Source: Fibrobacter sp. UWB11
GTDB taxonomy: Bacteria; Fibrobacterota; Fibrobacteria; Fibrobacterales; Fibrobacteraceae
Direction: 5' to 3'
Assembly: GCF_900143015.1 (NCBI RefSeq)
Contig: NZ_FSRT01000002.1
Coordinates: forward strand, 186,001 to 250,000
DNA: 64,000 bases
Shown here: piece by piece, positions 52,941 through 61,343 of the stretch
Numbering within the stretch: position 1 is the first letter of the stretch
Layout of the letters: every line of letters starts with the position of its first letter
Translations under genes and position numbers: made by a program
Notes under the pieces: generated by a model
What the model was told of the DNA's origin: nothing
The model's input: only the letters and a program-made list of their open reading frames with translations
Database searches by the model: none

Positions 52941-52965
52941 AAATCCCCGCCGAGGCGGAGATTTT
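52941..52965 (-). terminator. Terminator after the GH5 gene
   Basis: AAATCCCCGCC (52941-52951) pairs with GCGGAGATTT (52955-52964) with one mismatch around a GAG loop, 42 nt past the GH5 stop. Confidence 0.6.
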
Positions 52966-53006
52966 TATTCAAAACGATGTCAGGAAATATCCGCGGGGTG
53001 GTTTTG

Positions 53007-54581
53007 TTAGCGAATCTGGACTTGCATCACCTTGCCCTGGCATTTTGCAATGTAGTTGCCTTGGCGGAGGCCCTGCAACTGCATTTCGGTCTTGGACGAA
53101 GCGGCAGCTCCGACGCTACGAACAAGGTTTCCGTTCATATCGAACAGCATAATCTTGCCGGAACCGTAAAGCGTATTGCCATTGCGATGGAATTTCACCT
53201 GAGCGCCCGCGAGAACCGTCGGCAATGCAATCGTCGCCGAGCTACTAGACTGCGTAATTTCGCTGGAGCTAGAAACTGCGACGCTAGAACTAGAGGCAGG
53301 CGCGTCGTTACCGCCATTGATAAAGTCTTCGACGTGCGTGACGCCATTGTTCACGTAATTGCCGAGGCCATACACACCGCGCATAGCATTGATAACGTCC
53401 GTTTCGAGAACCTTGCCCACCGGCGAAGATTGACGGCGGAGGTAAGCCATGTTGTCGTAGCCCGAATTGCTTTCGTTGCCCATATCCCAAAGAATCGGGG
53501 TAAGGCCGTACTGCTTAGCAGCCGAAACGACATCCTTGTGCCATTGCACGCGGCCCTGCTTGTGGAGATTCAGGTCGGAGCCATTCAATTCCGGAGAGCG
53601 AACGTTTGCACCGAACTCGCCGACAATGACCGGGTAACCCTTGTCCACGTAATTCGTCTTCATCTTGGCGAACTGTTCCTGCGGATGCACGATGCTCCCA
53701 AGTTTGGAATCGACGGAGCCCGCCCAGGCGTTGTAACCCGCATTGCGCTTAGGTTCGCCAGCCTTGGTGTAATCGCCGTAGTAGTACTGCGGCTGAATCG
53801 GTTCACTGGCACCCCAGTCCTGCGGGCTCGTCATGAGTGTGTACTGATATGGGTCGTAGTAGTGCACTTCGAACATCAGGCGACCTTCAACCTTGTCCTT
53901 CGGGAAGGTGCTTACCGGAGCACTTTTGACCGACTTGTCAATGTCCGTATTGAGGCCTTGGATAATCAAGGTACGCGTTGCATTGTTGCCGCCCGTAGCG
54001 CGGACAGCATCAATGAACGTCTGGTAGTAGTGCATAAGCGTAGACACGTGCTGCGATGTCCACGTATTCACATTCGGACCGGGTTCGTTTGCGCCGGCAA
54101 AAAGCAAACGTTCGTTGTAGTCCTTAAACTTGTTCGCAATCTGCGTCCAGTAAGTCTTCATCTTGTTGTCGATGTTGCTATTGACGCTCGTGCCGATGTT
54201 GCTCTGGAACCAGCCACCTTCACCTTCGTGGTGGATGTTGAGGATTGTGTAAAGACCTGCGCGCATGGCGTAATCAACGACCGTCTTCACAGAATCAAGC
54301 CAAGTTTCGGTGACCTTGCCACCGCTAGTGTGACTGTCCCAAGCGCAAGGAATACGCACCGTATTGAAGCCTGCCGCCTTCACGGAGTCAAGCAAAGCCT
54401 GAGTCGGGTAAGGGTTGCCCCACAAAGTCGGGTTGTTCGGCACTTCCATCGAGTTGCCGATATTGAAGCCCAAGCCCATCTTGGCCTGAACATCCTTTGC
54501 GGTCGGAAGAGTCGCTGCAGAAACGGCGCCTGCAAGCATCGCTACGCCACAGGCAATTCCAAAAAATTTTGATTGAACCAT
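53007..54581 (-). CDS. Glycoside hydrolase family 5 (endoglucanase type), secreted
   Basis: A protein of 524 residues with a signal peptide (MVQSKFFGIACGVAMLAGAVSA) and an AAGGAG site. The GH5 barrel spans about residues 25-405: LGFNIGNSME, VRIPCAWD, NIHHEGE (116-121), acid/base Glu166 in GANEPG, and nucleophile Glu322 in IVGEFG. After a poly-Ser linker (about 420-445) the C-terminus (LFDMNGNLVRSV...QGNYIAK) is a sorting-like domain for type IX secretion. Expected to hydrolyse beta-1,4-linked glucans (cellulose or mixed glucans) outside the cell; the GH5 subfamily cannot be decided here. Monocistronic. Confidence 0.93.
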   Translation of the reverse strand: MVQSKFFGIACGVAMLAGAVSAATLPTAKDVQAKMGLGFNIGNSMEVPNNPTLWGNPYPTQALLDSVKAAGFNTVRIPCAWDSHTSGGKVTETWLDSVKTVVDYAMRAGLYTILNIHHEGEGGWFQSNIGTSVNSNIDNKMKTYWTQIANKFKDYNERLLFAGANEPGPNVNTWTSQHVSTLMHYYQTFIDAVRATGGNNATRTLIIQGLNTDIDKSVKSAPVSTFPKDKVEGRLMFEVHYYDPYQYTLMTSPQDWGASEPIQPQYYYGDYTKAGEPKRNAGYNAWAGSVDSKLGSIVHPQEQFAKMKTNYVDKGYPVIVGEFGANVRSPELNGSDLNLHKQGRVQWHKDVVSAAKQYGLTPILWDMGNESNSGYDNMAYLRRQSSPVGKVLETDVINAMRGVYGLGNYVNNGVTHVEDFINGGNDAPASSSSVAVSSSSEITQSSSSATIALPTVLAGAQVKFHRNGNTLYGSGKIMLFDMNGNLVRSVGAAASSKTEMQLQGLRQGNYIAKCQGKVMQVQIR

Positions 54582-54689
54582 AACATCTCCTTAAATACCC
54601 CCACTATGAATATAATCAAAAGAATTCGGAAAAGGCGATGTCACAAAAAAGGAAGAATTGACAAAAAGGAACGGGGTCTCAATTTAATG

Positions 54690-55286
54690 CTATTTTACCA
54701 ATTCTCCTGCGCAGGTCTTTTTAGATTCTGCGATAAAAACGCTTAAAAGAGTGTCGAAATCAGCAGTTTCGTCTGAATAGACACAATCTGCCAAAAGCAG
54801 TCCATTTTCATCACAAGAGACACCTAATTCATCATTTCCATTTTTGATGGAGCATGAGCTCCTAAAATCTTCAAACATGCTATCACAAACACTACCGTTT
54901 ATTTTCACACGCACATTTCTCTTTACAAGATTTGAGCCTTCAACTTTAAATTTAGCGGAATATGCAACAGTCTCATTTTCGCAAACAGCCGATGCACCAT
55001 TTTCTTCGGCATAGACATCAATTTTCCCAAATGGCTTGCCTCCTTTCCATTCTTCGCCGCCCTTCGCTATTTCAAGCGTCTGCGTAATTTCAGACTTAAA
55101 TACAATTCCATCAGAGTCAAAGCCCTTCATCCCAGGTCCACCATTTGAAGAACTACTGTTATTTGCATAAACAGCAGGATTTGCATTCGGGTCAATCGAA
55201 GAACCACCTCCTAAAGAATCATCGGTACAAGCCAACGTAAAAAAGAACAAAGAAAAGGCAATCAAAACAAGGATCTTATTACGCAT
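54690..55286 (-). CDS. Lipoprotein of a TIGR02147 module (copy 2)
   Basis: A protein of 198 residues. MRNKILVLIAFSLFFFTLACTDD is a lipoprotein signal (lipobox TLAC). It has DPNANP near residue 33, a short Ser/Asn linker, and the same Cys-containing end as the lipoprotein at 48862-49557. Its ATG overlaps the regulator stop by 8 nt, exactly as in copy 1. Function unknown. Confidence 0.82.
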   Translation of the reverse strand: MRNKILVLIAFSLFFFTLACTDDSLGGGSSIDPNANPAVYANNSSSSNGGPGMKGFDSDGIVFKSEITQTLEIAKGGEEWKGGKPFGKIDVYAEENGASAVCENETVAYSAKFKVEGSNLVKRNVRVKINGSVCDSMFEDFRSSCSIKNGNDELGVSCDENGLLLADCVYSDETADFDTLLSVFIAESKKTCAGELVK

Positions 55287-56112
55287 GTTTTTTCTCCTTA
55301 ATTTTATTCGTCACTGGGAAAAATTGAAAGTTCACTCGGCAAACTTGGTTCGTCTTTTTATTTGCGCCAACAACGGCAACAATTCTTTTACAGCTATCCT
55401 TAATAATATCAACAATTTTATCGTAGGCAACTTCATCGACACCAACCGTAATCCCGGTAAAAAAGCGTTCCTTTGCAGAATATCGATCCACAGCACGTAA
55501 TGCCATACCCGCCATTTCCTTATGCATTGCCCGAATCGCAGCCGAAAGAGCATCCTTAGAACCAATAACGGTTTGATCTGTCTGCGAATAAATTTTATCC
55601 CCTTCTTTTTTCAAGAAGCCAGCATTGACAAGAAAATCGATAACATCCCGGATTTCTTCGGCAGAGACGTATTCCTTGCATTCTTCAGCCATTTCGCGCG
55701 GATTGGCCCCTGGCATTAACGGCGCTAGTTCGCGAATAACAGGATATTTCCAGGATTCATAATATTGGAGTGCATCTTTGTCTATAACACGAGCTTTATG
55801 TTCAGAGGCAATCCGTTGCATTTCAGCTAGAGCAGCATTTTTCACATCATCATCTACGGCATTCCCAAAGATGACTAATTGTCTAAAGTATTCTTCTTCA
55901 TATTCAACAAGACCCATAGCTCTTGCGACTTGGCCGGATTTCACTTTGCTAAGATTCCATGCGCCGTCACGAACAAGCTTTAAAAAATTTGGAGACGAGA
56001 AACCGGCTTCACGGCAAAACATACGCCATGAAAATTTTTCATACCGTTTACGTTCGTCTAAGTAGTCTTGCAAATAGAGACGATAATCGTTATACTCAAA
56101 AATCGATTTCAT
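55279..56112 (-). CDS. TIGR02147/DUF4423 family putative regulator (copy 2)
   Basis: A protein of 277 residues from ATG 56112, the same length as copy 1; a longer frame starting at 56169 would run across a terminator and is rejected. SIFEYNDYRLYLQDYLDERK, FSWRMFCREAGFSSPNFLKLV and YESWKYPVIRELAPLMPGA are shared with copy 1, and the two proteins align end to end without large gaps. Followed by a lipoprotein gene with 8-nt overlap. The two modules probably arose by duplication of the pair. Confidence 0.85.
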   Translation of the reverse strand: MKSIFEYNDYRLYLQDYLDERKRYEKFSWRMFCREAGFSSPNFLKLVRDGAWNLSKVKSGQVARAMGLVEYEEEYFRQLVIFGNAVDDDVKNAALAEMQRIASEHKARVIDKDALQYYESWKYPVIRELAPLMPGANPREMAEECKEYVSAEEIRDVIDFLVNAGFLKKEGDKIYSQTDQTVIGSKDALSAAIRAMHKEMAGMALRAVDRYSAKERFFTGITVGVDEVAYDKIVDIIKDSCKRIVAVVGANKKTNQVCRVNFQFFPVTNKIKEKKHA

Positions 56113-56136
56113 ACTCCGAACCCTTAAAATAGAGTA

Positions 56137-56164
56137 AAATCCTCGAAGGGACATCGAGGATTTT
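56137..56164 (-). terminator. Terminator upstream of regulator copy 2
   Basis: AAAATCCTCGA (56137-56147) and TCGAGGATTTT (56154-56164) pair perfectly. It ends the transcript of the lipoprotein at 56229-56774 and separates it from the regulator. Confidence 0.8.
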
Positions 56165-56228
56165 TCCATAAATTGAGCTAAATAAACAAAGAAAAACTAC
56201 CGACGGTGAGGAATAATGCGTAAAGTCC

Positions 56229-56774
56229 CTATTCCTCTTTTACGTAGGCAATGGGATAAATAACCGCATAGCGATTTATACTAACAAATTTCACACCAAC
56301 ATATTCCATAGGAACATCTATTTCATAATTGGCATAGCAGGCACCACATTTAAACACTTCTTGACCAACAACATGTTTTGTCGAATCTGTTAAATAAATA
56401 ATAGTATCTTGGGGATATTCATAGTAGTCTATGGAAACTAGCAACGTATCTTCCAACTTTTCAAGAGATATATTCGATATTTTTCCATAATACCAACAAA
56501 TTGCACGCATTTTTTCTTTCAATACAGCAGAACCGTCCTCATTCATATACAAATAAACAGAATCATTTACAGATGCAGTCTTTTTTAATGCGTCTCCATT
56601 GCCGCCACACGAGCCTTCACTTGCAACAAAAGAGACTGAATCTAGTTTAGCCACTGTTGAAATATTTGGGGCAATCACCTGCAAATTATTGGAATCGGAG
56701 TCATTGGAGCAGGCGGCAAAAAGGCCAATGGACATCACAAGGCTCACAAATGGAACAAATATTTTTTTCATCAT
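56229..56774 (-). CDS. Hypothetical lipoprotein
   Basis: A protein of about 181 residues starting at ATG 56774 or the next Met (56771), both after a GAGGTC site; an upstream extension of 48 codons is Lys/Glu-rich and unlikely to be translated. KKIFVPFVSLVMSIGLFAAC is a lipoprotein signal. The mature part contains a few cysteines (GSCGGNGD, KCGACYANYE) and mixed beta sequence. No family recognised. Confidence 0.72.
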   Translation of the reverse strand: MMKKIFVPFVSLVMSIGLFAACSNDSDSNNLQVIAPNISTVAKLDSVSFVASEGSCGGNGDALKKTASVNDSVYLYMNEDGSAVLKEKMRAICWYYGKISNISLEKLEDTLLVSIDYYEYPQDTIIYLTDSTKHVVGQEVFKCGACYANYEIDVPMEYVGVKFVSINRYAVIYPIAYVKEE

Positions 56775-57001
56775 AATTGACCTCTTTGTTTTTCTAGAAA
56801 TAAAATTAACAGAAAAAAGATTCTTTGAAAAGTATAAAAGCACACGTATTTTTTCTTTTTCTTCAATTTTTCCGTCATTTTCTTTCAATTCTTTTCTCAA
56901 GTGAATAGAATACGACAAAAAGGATTGGCGACGGTAGGCAAAAGGGGCTGCCAGGCAGTCCCTTTTATAAACGTGTTACTACACCAAAGAAGATTCGCAA
57001 G

Positions 57002-57982
57002 CTACTTACTGTTGTAGGTCGCCCGAGAATCCCGAAGTTTAAGAACCTTACTTTCGGGAAGGTGCGAGTACTTGACAATTTTTTCAATCGGTTCATTGTC
57101 GGCGAGCATGTCAAGAGCCACCGCAGTACGTTCATCGTCACGACCTTCAACGCGGCCTTCTACACGCCCTTCTGCAAGGCCCTCGGCTCGGGCATTTTTC
57201 TTTTCAACATAGAGTTCATAATTGTGGTCGCTCATTTTCATAGCCTCGCTTACAAGAAAGTCCTCTGTAAAGATACTCAATTTAGCCTTTTCCTGCAATA
57301 GGGCATATTGCGAGCCCTTAGGAACATCAACAAGGCTTTCATTGTTCAGCCCATCGAACACGCGAAGCCACAACGCAAGCCTACTGTTGTCCTGTTCGTA
57401 TTTGCGTTTGAGAAATTTGGGAATTTCAACAAGCGTTATCGTTTCCTTGTCGTAAAACAGCTCATTATCCTGATTCTTAAGTTGAATACAGTGTCTGTAA
57501 TTGCGCGACTCGGGGAATCCGTCAAACATCTGAAGGCTAATGACATTCAAGTTGCGAAGTTTGTAATCATCGCCCTTAATACGACTTGCAATTATATGCT
57601 TTGCAGCATAAAGAACCAGACGGCTATTAAAAGATTCATGTTCGACATGCTGAACTTCGAGCACAATACGATCCTGACGCTGGTCGAGCGCTACAACATC
57701 CGAGGTAATGCTCTTGCCAAACGCACTTGGAAGAGCGGGATTTACAAAAGAGACCTGTTCAATGCAATCACCGCCATCAAGCTTAAGCACAGCATTGAGG
57801 AAATCCACGGTAATCGACTCGTTTTCAGGTGTTCCGAAAAGTAATTTGAAGATATTGTCATTATAAACATATACATATTTGTAGAGTTTATTGTATTTGG
57901 CAATACATGCGGAGACATCGCCTCCATTCTTGTACGTTTCGCTGATATCTTTGAGCATTTCAGCATATTGCGTTTTATTCAT
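57002..57982 (-). CDS. Rpn-type PD-(D/E)XK nuclease (recombination-promoting/putative transposase family)
   Basis: A protein of 326 residues from ATG 57982, which follows AAGGAAC; the frame continues upstream but that part (with a CC-Leu-Phe-Tyr segment) lacks support. The core ITSDVVALDQRQDRIVLEVQH holds the PD-(D/E)XK acidic residues in the E-x-Q form of this family. The C-terminus has the typical EGLAEGRVEGRVEGRDDER helical repeat. Such proteins are related to E. coli RpnA-E, which promote RecA-independent recombination. Lengths near 300 are usual. No inverted repeats flank it, so mobility is not shown. Confidence 0.8.
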   Translation of the reverse strand: MNKTQYAEMLKDISETYKNGGDVSACIAKYNKLYKYVYVYNDNIFKLLFGTPENESITVDFLNAVLKLDGGDCIEQVSFVNPALPSAFGKSITSDVVALDQRQDRIVLEVQHVEHESFNSRLVLYAAKHIIASRIKGDDYKLRNLNVISLQMFDGFPESRNYRHCIQLKNQDNELFYDKETITLVEIPKFLKRKYEQDNSRLALWLRVFDGLNNESLVDVPKGSQYALLQEKAKLSIFTEDFLVSEAMKMSDHNYELYVEKKNARAEGLAEGRVEGRVEGRDDERTAVALDMLADNEPIEKIVKYSHLPESKVLKLRDSRATYNSK

Positions 57983-58264
57983 CAATGTTCCTTTGCCGCA
58001 AGCGGCTAAATTTGCATAAGCGGGGGGTGCTACCATGTAAAAAAGGCAACAGACAAAAACCCCGCCATACGGCAGTTTAATTTTACAGTTTCTCTGCAAC
58101 TACAGAGAGAATATTTAGCGCAGTGTATTTAGCACTTTGTTCCAAAGTCTAGACATGCAAATTCTGACCTTGGTTAGCGGGGCATTCATGTCCACGAATT
58201 AATATACACTATTCAAAAAGCGCGGTAAAGGGGACCTCTTGTCGGCGGAAAATACGCAAAAAAA

Positions 58265-58298
58265 AACAAAGCCCTCGCCTTTTAGCGAGAGCTTTGTT
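58265..58298. terminator. Terminator after nfnB
   Basis: AACAAAGC (58265-58272) pairs with GCTTTGTT (58291-58298) and CTCGC (58274-58278) with GCGAG (58285-58289). A-rich sequence precedes it, giving a T-run on the minus strand. The rest of the gap 57983-58366 shows no gene. Confidence 0.75.
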
Positions 58299-58306
58299 AA
58301 ATGGTG

Positions 58307-58349
58307 ATTCCGGCACGTCCCCATCAAGCGAGGACAGGTAGGCCGGAAT
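58307..58349. repeat. Dispersed hairpin repeat, long-loop copy
   Basis: ATTCCGGC (58307-58314) pairs with GCCGGAAT (58342-58349), enclosing a second small stem GTCC/GGAC (58317-58320, 58332-58335). On the minus strand it begins TGTCATTCCGGCC. It is a longer member of the GTCATTCCC family. Confidence 0.6.
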
Positions 58350-58366
58350 GACAGTCCAAGCAAGAA

Positions 58367-59866
58367 TTACTTCTTCAAGAACTCATTGATGCCTGCAGCA
58401 GCACGACGACCTTCGCCCATGGCGAGGATCACGGTTGCAGCGCCGAGCACGATGTCGCCACCTGCATAGACCTTTTCCATAAAGGTCTTGTTGGCGGTTG
58501 CATCTTCGAGAAGGATGTGACCCTTCTTGTCGACGGAGAGTTCCGGAGTGGTGTTGCTGATAAGCGGGTTGGAACCGTTACCGATTGCAACGAGCACGGT
58601 GTCGCATTCGATTTCGAAGCTTGCGCCTTCGACCTTGACCGGACGCGGACGGCCCTTTTCGTCGGGTTCGCCGAGTTCGTACTTGTCGACGAGCATGCCG
58701 CGGACGTGACCGGCTTCATCGCCAAGAATCTTGGCCGGGTTCTGCAAGACGCAGAATTCGACACCTTCTTCCTGAGCGTGGAGAACTTCTTCCTTACGGG
58801 CCGGAAGTTCGTTCATGCTACGACGGTAAATGATACGGACCTTTTCTGCACCGAGGCGGAGAGCCATACGGGCAGCGTCCATAGCGACGTTACCACCACC
58901 GAGGACGACAACGTTCTTGCCCGGCCACATCGGCGTATCGGCATTTTCCTTGTCGTAGGCGCGCATGAGGTTTGCACGGGTGAGGTATTCGTTAGCAGCG
59001 AACACACCGACGAGGTTTTCACCTTCGATGTTCATGAACAACGGAAGACCAGCACCGGTACCAACGAACACAGCGTCAAAGCCATCCTTTTCGATGAGGT
59101 CCTTGAGCTTGCGAGTACGGCCAATCACAAAGTTCGTTTCAAACTTCACGCCCATAGCGGCGAGAGATTCAATTTCCTTGTCCACAATCTTCTTCGGAAG
59201 ACGGAATTCAGGAATACCATAGCGGACCACGCCACCGAGCTTGTGGAAAGCTTCGAAGATGGTCACGTCGTGGCCTTCGCGGCGAACGTCAGCAGCGACG
59301 ACCAAGCCGGCAGGACCGGAACCGATCACAGCCACCTTCTTGCCCGTTGCAGGCTTAACAGCCGGAACGGAAGCACCACCGTTGTTGCGTTCATAGTCAG
59401 CAGCAAAGCGTTCCAAGCGACCGATTGCGACAGCCTGGTTCACATCCTTGTGCATCTTGCCCATCGTGCAGTTCATCTGGCACTGACGTTCCTGCGGGCA
59501 AACACGACCGCAGATAGCCGGGAGCAAGCTGGTTTCCTTAATCTTGGCGATAGCGGCCTTGAAGTCGCCTTCGGCAATCTTTGCGATGAAGGCCGGAATG
59601 TCGATGTGTACCGGGCAGCTTTCGACGCAGAACGGCTTCTTGCAGTTAAGGCAGCGGTTAGCTTCGACGATAGCCTGAGCTTCGGTATAACCCTGAGCCA
59701 CTTCTTCCATCACGCGTGCGCGATAGGACGGTTCGAGCTGCGGCATCGGCTGAGCCGGGATAGCAGTCTTGTCCTTCGGCTTCAAGGGCTTCGGAAGGGC
59801 ATTAATCTTTTCAAGTTCCACCTTGGCGGCGGCGTCCAACTGTTCACGAGTCAAATGTTCAGACAT
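58367..59866 (-). CDS. nfnB: NADPH-dependent ferredoxin:NADP oxidoreductase large subunit NfnB (GltD-like)
   Basis: A flavoprotein of 499 residues. Two [4Fe-4S] cysteine sets lie in the N-terminal domain: CLNCKKPFCVESCPVHIDIP and CGRVCPQERQCQMNC. The FAD site is VIGSGPAGLVVAADVRREGHD and the NADPH site is VLGGGNVAMDAARMAL. The sequence also matches the small subunit of glutamate synthase (GltD). The preceding gene, however, codes for an FAD/[2Fe-2S] NfnA-like protein, not GltB, so an NfnAB complex that bifurcates electrons between NADPH and NADH plus ferredoxin is preferred. ATG overlaps the nfnA stop by 1 nt. Confidence 0.9.
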   Translation of the reverse strand: MSEHLTREQLDAAAKVELEKINALPKPLKPKDKTAIPAQPMPQLEPSYRARVMEEVAQGYTEAQAIVEANRCLNCKKPFCVESCPVHIDIPAFIAKIAEGDFKAAIAKIKETSLLPAICGRVCPQERQCQMNCTMGKMHKDVNQAVAIGRLERFAADYERNNGGASVPAVKPATGKKVAVIGSGPAGLVVAADVRREGHDVTIFEAFHKLGGVVRYGIPEFRLPKKIVDKEIESLAAMGVKFETNFVIGRTRKLKDLIEKDGFDAVFVGTGAGLPLFMNIEGENLVGVFAANEYLTRANLMRAYDKENADTPMWPGKNVVVLGGGNVAMDAARMALRLGAEKVRIIYRRSMNELPARKEEVLHAQEEGVEFCVLQNPAKILGDEAGHVRGMLVDKYELGEPDEKGRPRPVKVEGASFEIECDTVLVAIGNGSNPLISNTTPELSVDKKGHILLEDATANKTFMEKVYAGGDIVLGAATVILAMGEGRRAAAGINEFLKK

Positions 59867-60753
59867 TACTTGCTCTCCTTGGCCTTTGCGTCAGCCATCT
59901 TGTCAATGTTGCACTTGTGGCCATCGTTTGCACCGAAGCGGTGCAGAGATTCCTGTTCCTGGGGCTTGAATGCACCCATACGCTGGAGCATGTTGTTCCA
60001 GTCGACTTCGTGGCCGTCGAATTCCGGGCCATCGACGCAGACGAACTTCGTCTTGCCGCCGATAGTGACGCGGCAACCACCGCACATGCCCGTACCGTCG
60101 ACCATGATGCTGTTGAGGCTAACGACAGTCTTCACACCATACGGCTTGGTGGTGAGAGCGCAGAACTTCATCATAATCGGAGGACCGATAGCGATGACCA
60201 TGTCCGGCTTGCCCTTAGTGTCTTCGCAAAGTTCCTTAAGCGGTTCAGTCACGAGACCCTTGCGGCCATAAGAACCGTCGTCGGTCATGAAAATGATGTT
60301 GTCAGCAAGAGCGGTCATTTCTTCCTTCATGAGGAAGAGGCTTTCGTTGCGAGCACCCATGATGATAGTCACCTTGTTGCCTGCAGCCTTGAGAGCCTGA
60401 ACGATCGGGTGCATCGGGGCAATACCGACACCACCGCAAACGCAGACCACGTGACCAAAGTTGTCGATATGGGTCGGAGAACCGAGCGGGCCAACCAAGA
60501 CCGGGATATCGTCACCGACTTCGAACTTGGAGAGTTCGGTCGTCGTCTTGCCAACCGTCTGGAAAATGAGGGTGATAGAACCTTCTTCAGTATCGGCATC
60601 GGCGATGGTGAGCGGAACGCGTTCACCATTGTCCTTGTTCGTCTGGAGGATGATAAATTGTCCTGCCTTACGTTCTTGCGCGATCAGCGGGGCGTGGACG
60701 CGGAATTGGAATACCGCGGGAGATAACTGCTTTTTAAAGAGAATTTTTGCCAT
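59866..60753 (-). CDS. nfnA: NAD-dependent ferredoxin:NADP oxidoreductase small subunit NfnA
   Basis: A protein of 295 residues (ATG 60753; a start four codons earlier is weaker). Ferredoxin-reductase-like FAD domain with AGQFIILQTN and VPLTIADAD, NAD domain with VCVCGGVGIAPMHPIV, and a C-terminal [2Fe-2S] motif DGTGMCGGCRVTIGGKTKFVCVDGPEFDG. This is the NfnA or dihydroorotate-dehydrogenase electron-transfer type. With NfnB it would reversibly move electrons between NADH, ferredoxin and NADPH, useful in an anaerobic fermenter. Divergent from an Rrf2 regulator. Confidence 0.9.
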   Translation of the reverse strand: MAKILFKKQLSPAVFQFRVHAPLIAQERKAGQFIILQTNKDNGERVPLTIADADTEEGSITLIFQTVGKTTTELSKFEVGDDIPVLVGPLGSPTHIDNFGHVVCVCGGVGIAPMHPIVQALKAAGNKVTIIMGARNESLFLMKEEMTALADNIIFMTDDGSYGRKGLVTEPLKELCEDTKGKPDMVIAIGPPIMMKFCALTTKPYGVKTVVSLNSIMVDGTGMCGGCRVTIGGKTKFVCVDGPEFDGHEVDWNNMLQRMGAFKPQEQESLHRFGANDGHKCNIDKMADAKAKESK

Positions 60754-60885
60754 AATGCGAGGCAATATAGAAATTTTTTTTGACCACTGATAGTAAAATT
60801 ATATGAATGAAAGGTAGCAAAAGCCCCGTTTTCGCAAACGCCCGATAATTCCAACCGATGCTATAGGTTTTACCAATAATTAATG

Positions 60886-60891
60886 TATATT
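60886..60891 (+). promoter_or_regulatory. Possible -10 element of the Rrf2 gene
   Basis: TATATT lies 24 nt before the start codon in the divergent gap with nfnA; the same hexamer stands before glmS and scpA. Confidence 0.3.
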
Positions 60892-60914
60892 TAGGTTCAA
60901 AGGAGTCATGAATC

Positions 60915-61337
60915 ATGAGAGTATCAACGAAAGGTCGATACGCTATTCGCGTTATTATTGATATGGCAGAAAACGGAGAATCCGAATTCCACTCACTGCA
61001 CAATCTGGCGGAACGTCAGGGACTTTCTGAAAAATATCTCGAAGCGATTCTTGGAACACTCGTGAAAAACAATGTGCTCGAAGGTGCCCGCGGCAAAGGC
61101 GGCGGCTACAAGCTCGCAAAGCCGGCTGCTGAGCTCACGGTCTGGGAAATCCTGAACGTCATCGAGACTTCCATTAGCCCGGTAGAATGTGTTGCTGACG
61201 GGAAAAACGGTTGCGACCGTGCAGACGTCTGCCCGACACTCCCGATGTGGAAGGACTTGGCGAAAATCATCAAGGATTACTTCACGGGAATTACCATCAG
61301 CCAGCTAGTGAAACAGAAGCCGACCAAAACGAAGTAG
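60915..61337 (+). CDS. Rrf2 family transcriptional regulator
   Basis: A protein of 140 residues with the Rrf2 winged-helix: MRVSTKGRYAIRVIIDMAE, LAERQGLSEKYLEAIL and GARGKGGGYKLAK. Three cysteines at 92, 100 and 106 (spacing C-x7-C-x5-C) are placed like the iron-sulfur ligands of IscR, so it could sense iron-sulfur or redox state. An AGGAG site precedes the ATG. Divergent from nfnAB, which it may control. No iscS or suf genes are adjacent, so the name iscR is not used. Confidence 0.88.
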   Translation: MRVSTKGRYAIRVIIDMAENGESEFHSLHNLAERQGLSEKYLEAILGTLVKNNVLEGARGKGGGYKLAKPAAELTVWEILNVIETSISPVECVADGKNGCDRADVCPTLPMWKDLAKIIKDYFTGITISQLVKQKPTKTK

Positions 61338-61343
61338 TAGTTT

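Noticed and set aside
52914-54572. A 552-codon open frame opposite the GH5 gene
   Set aside because: The GH5 catalytic residues are on the minus strand; this is a codon-bias shadow.
56113-56169. Longer start of regulator copy 2
   Set aside because: It would translate through a perfect terminator hairpin at 56137-56164; ATG 56112 gives the same 277-residue length as the paralogue.
57983-58099. Upstream extension of the Rpn-type gene
   Set aside because: No ribosome-binding site and the extension is unlike the family; ATG 57982 is preceded by AAGGAAC.
58517-60271. A 584-codon open frame opposite nfnB and nfnA
   Set aside because: It spans two certain genes on the other strand and has no start signal or domain.
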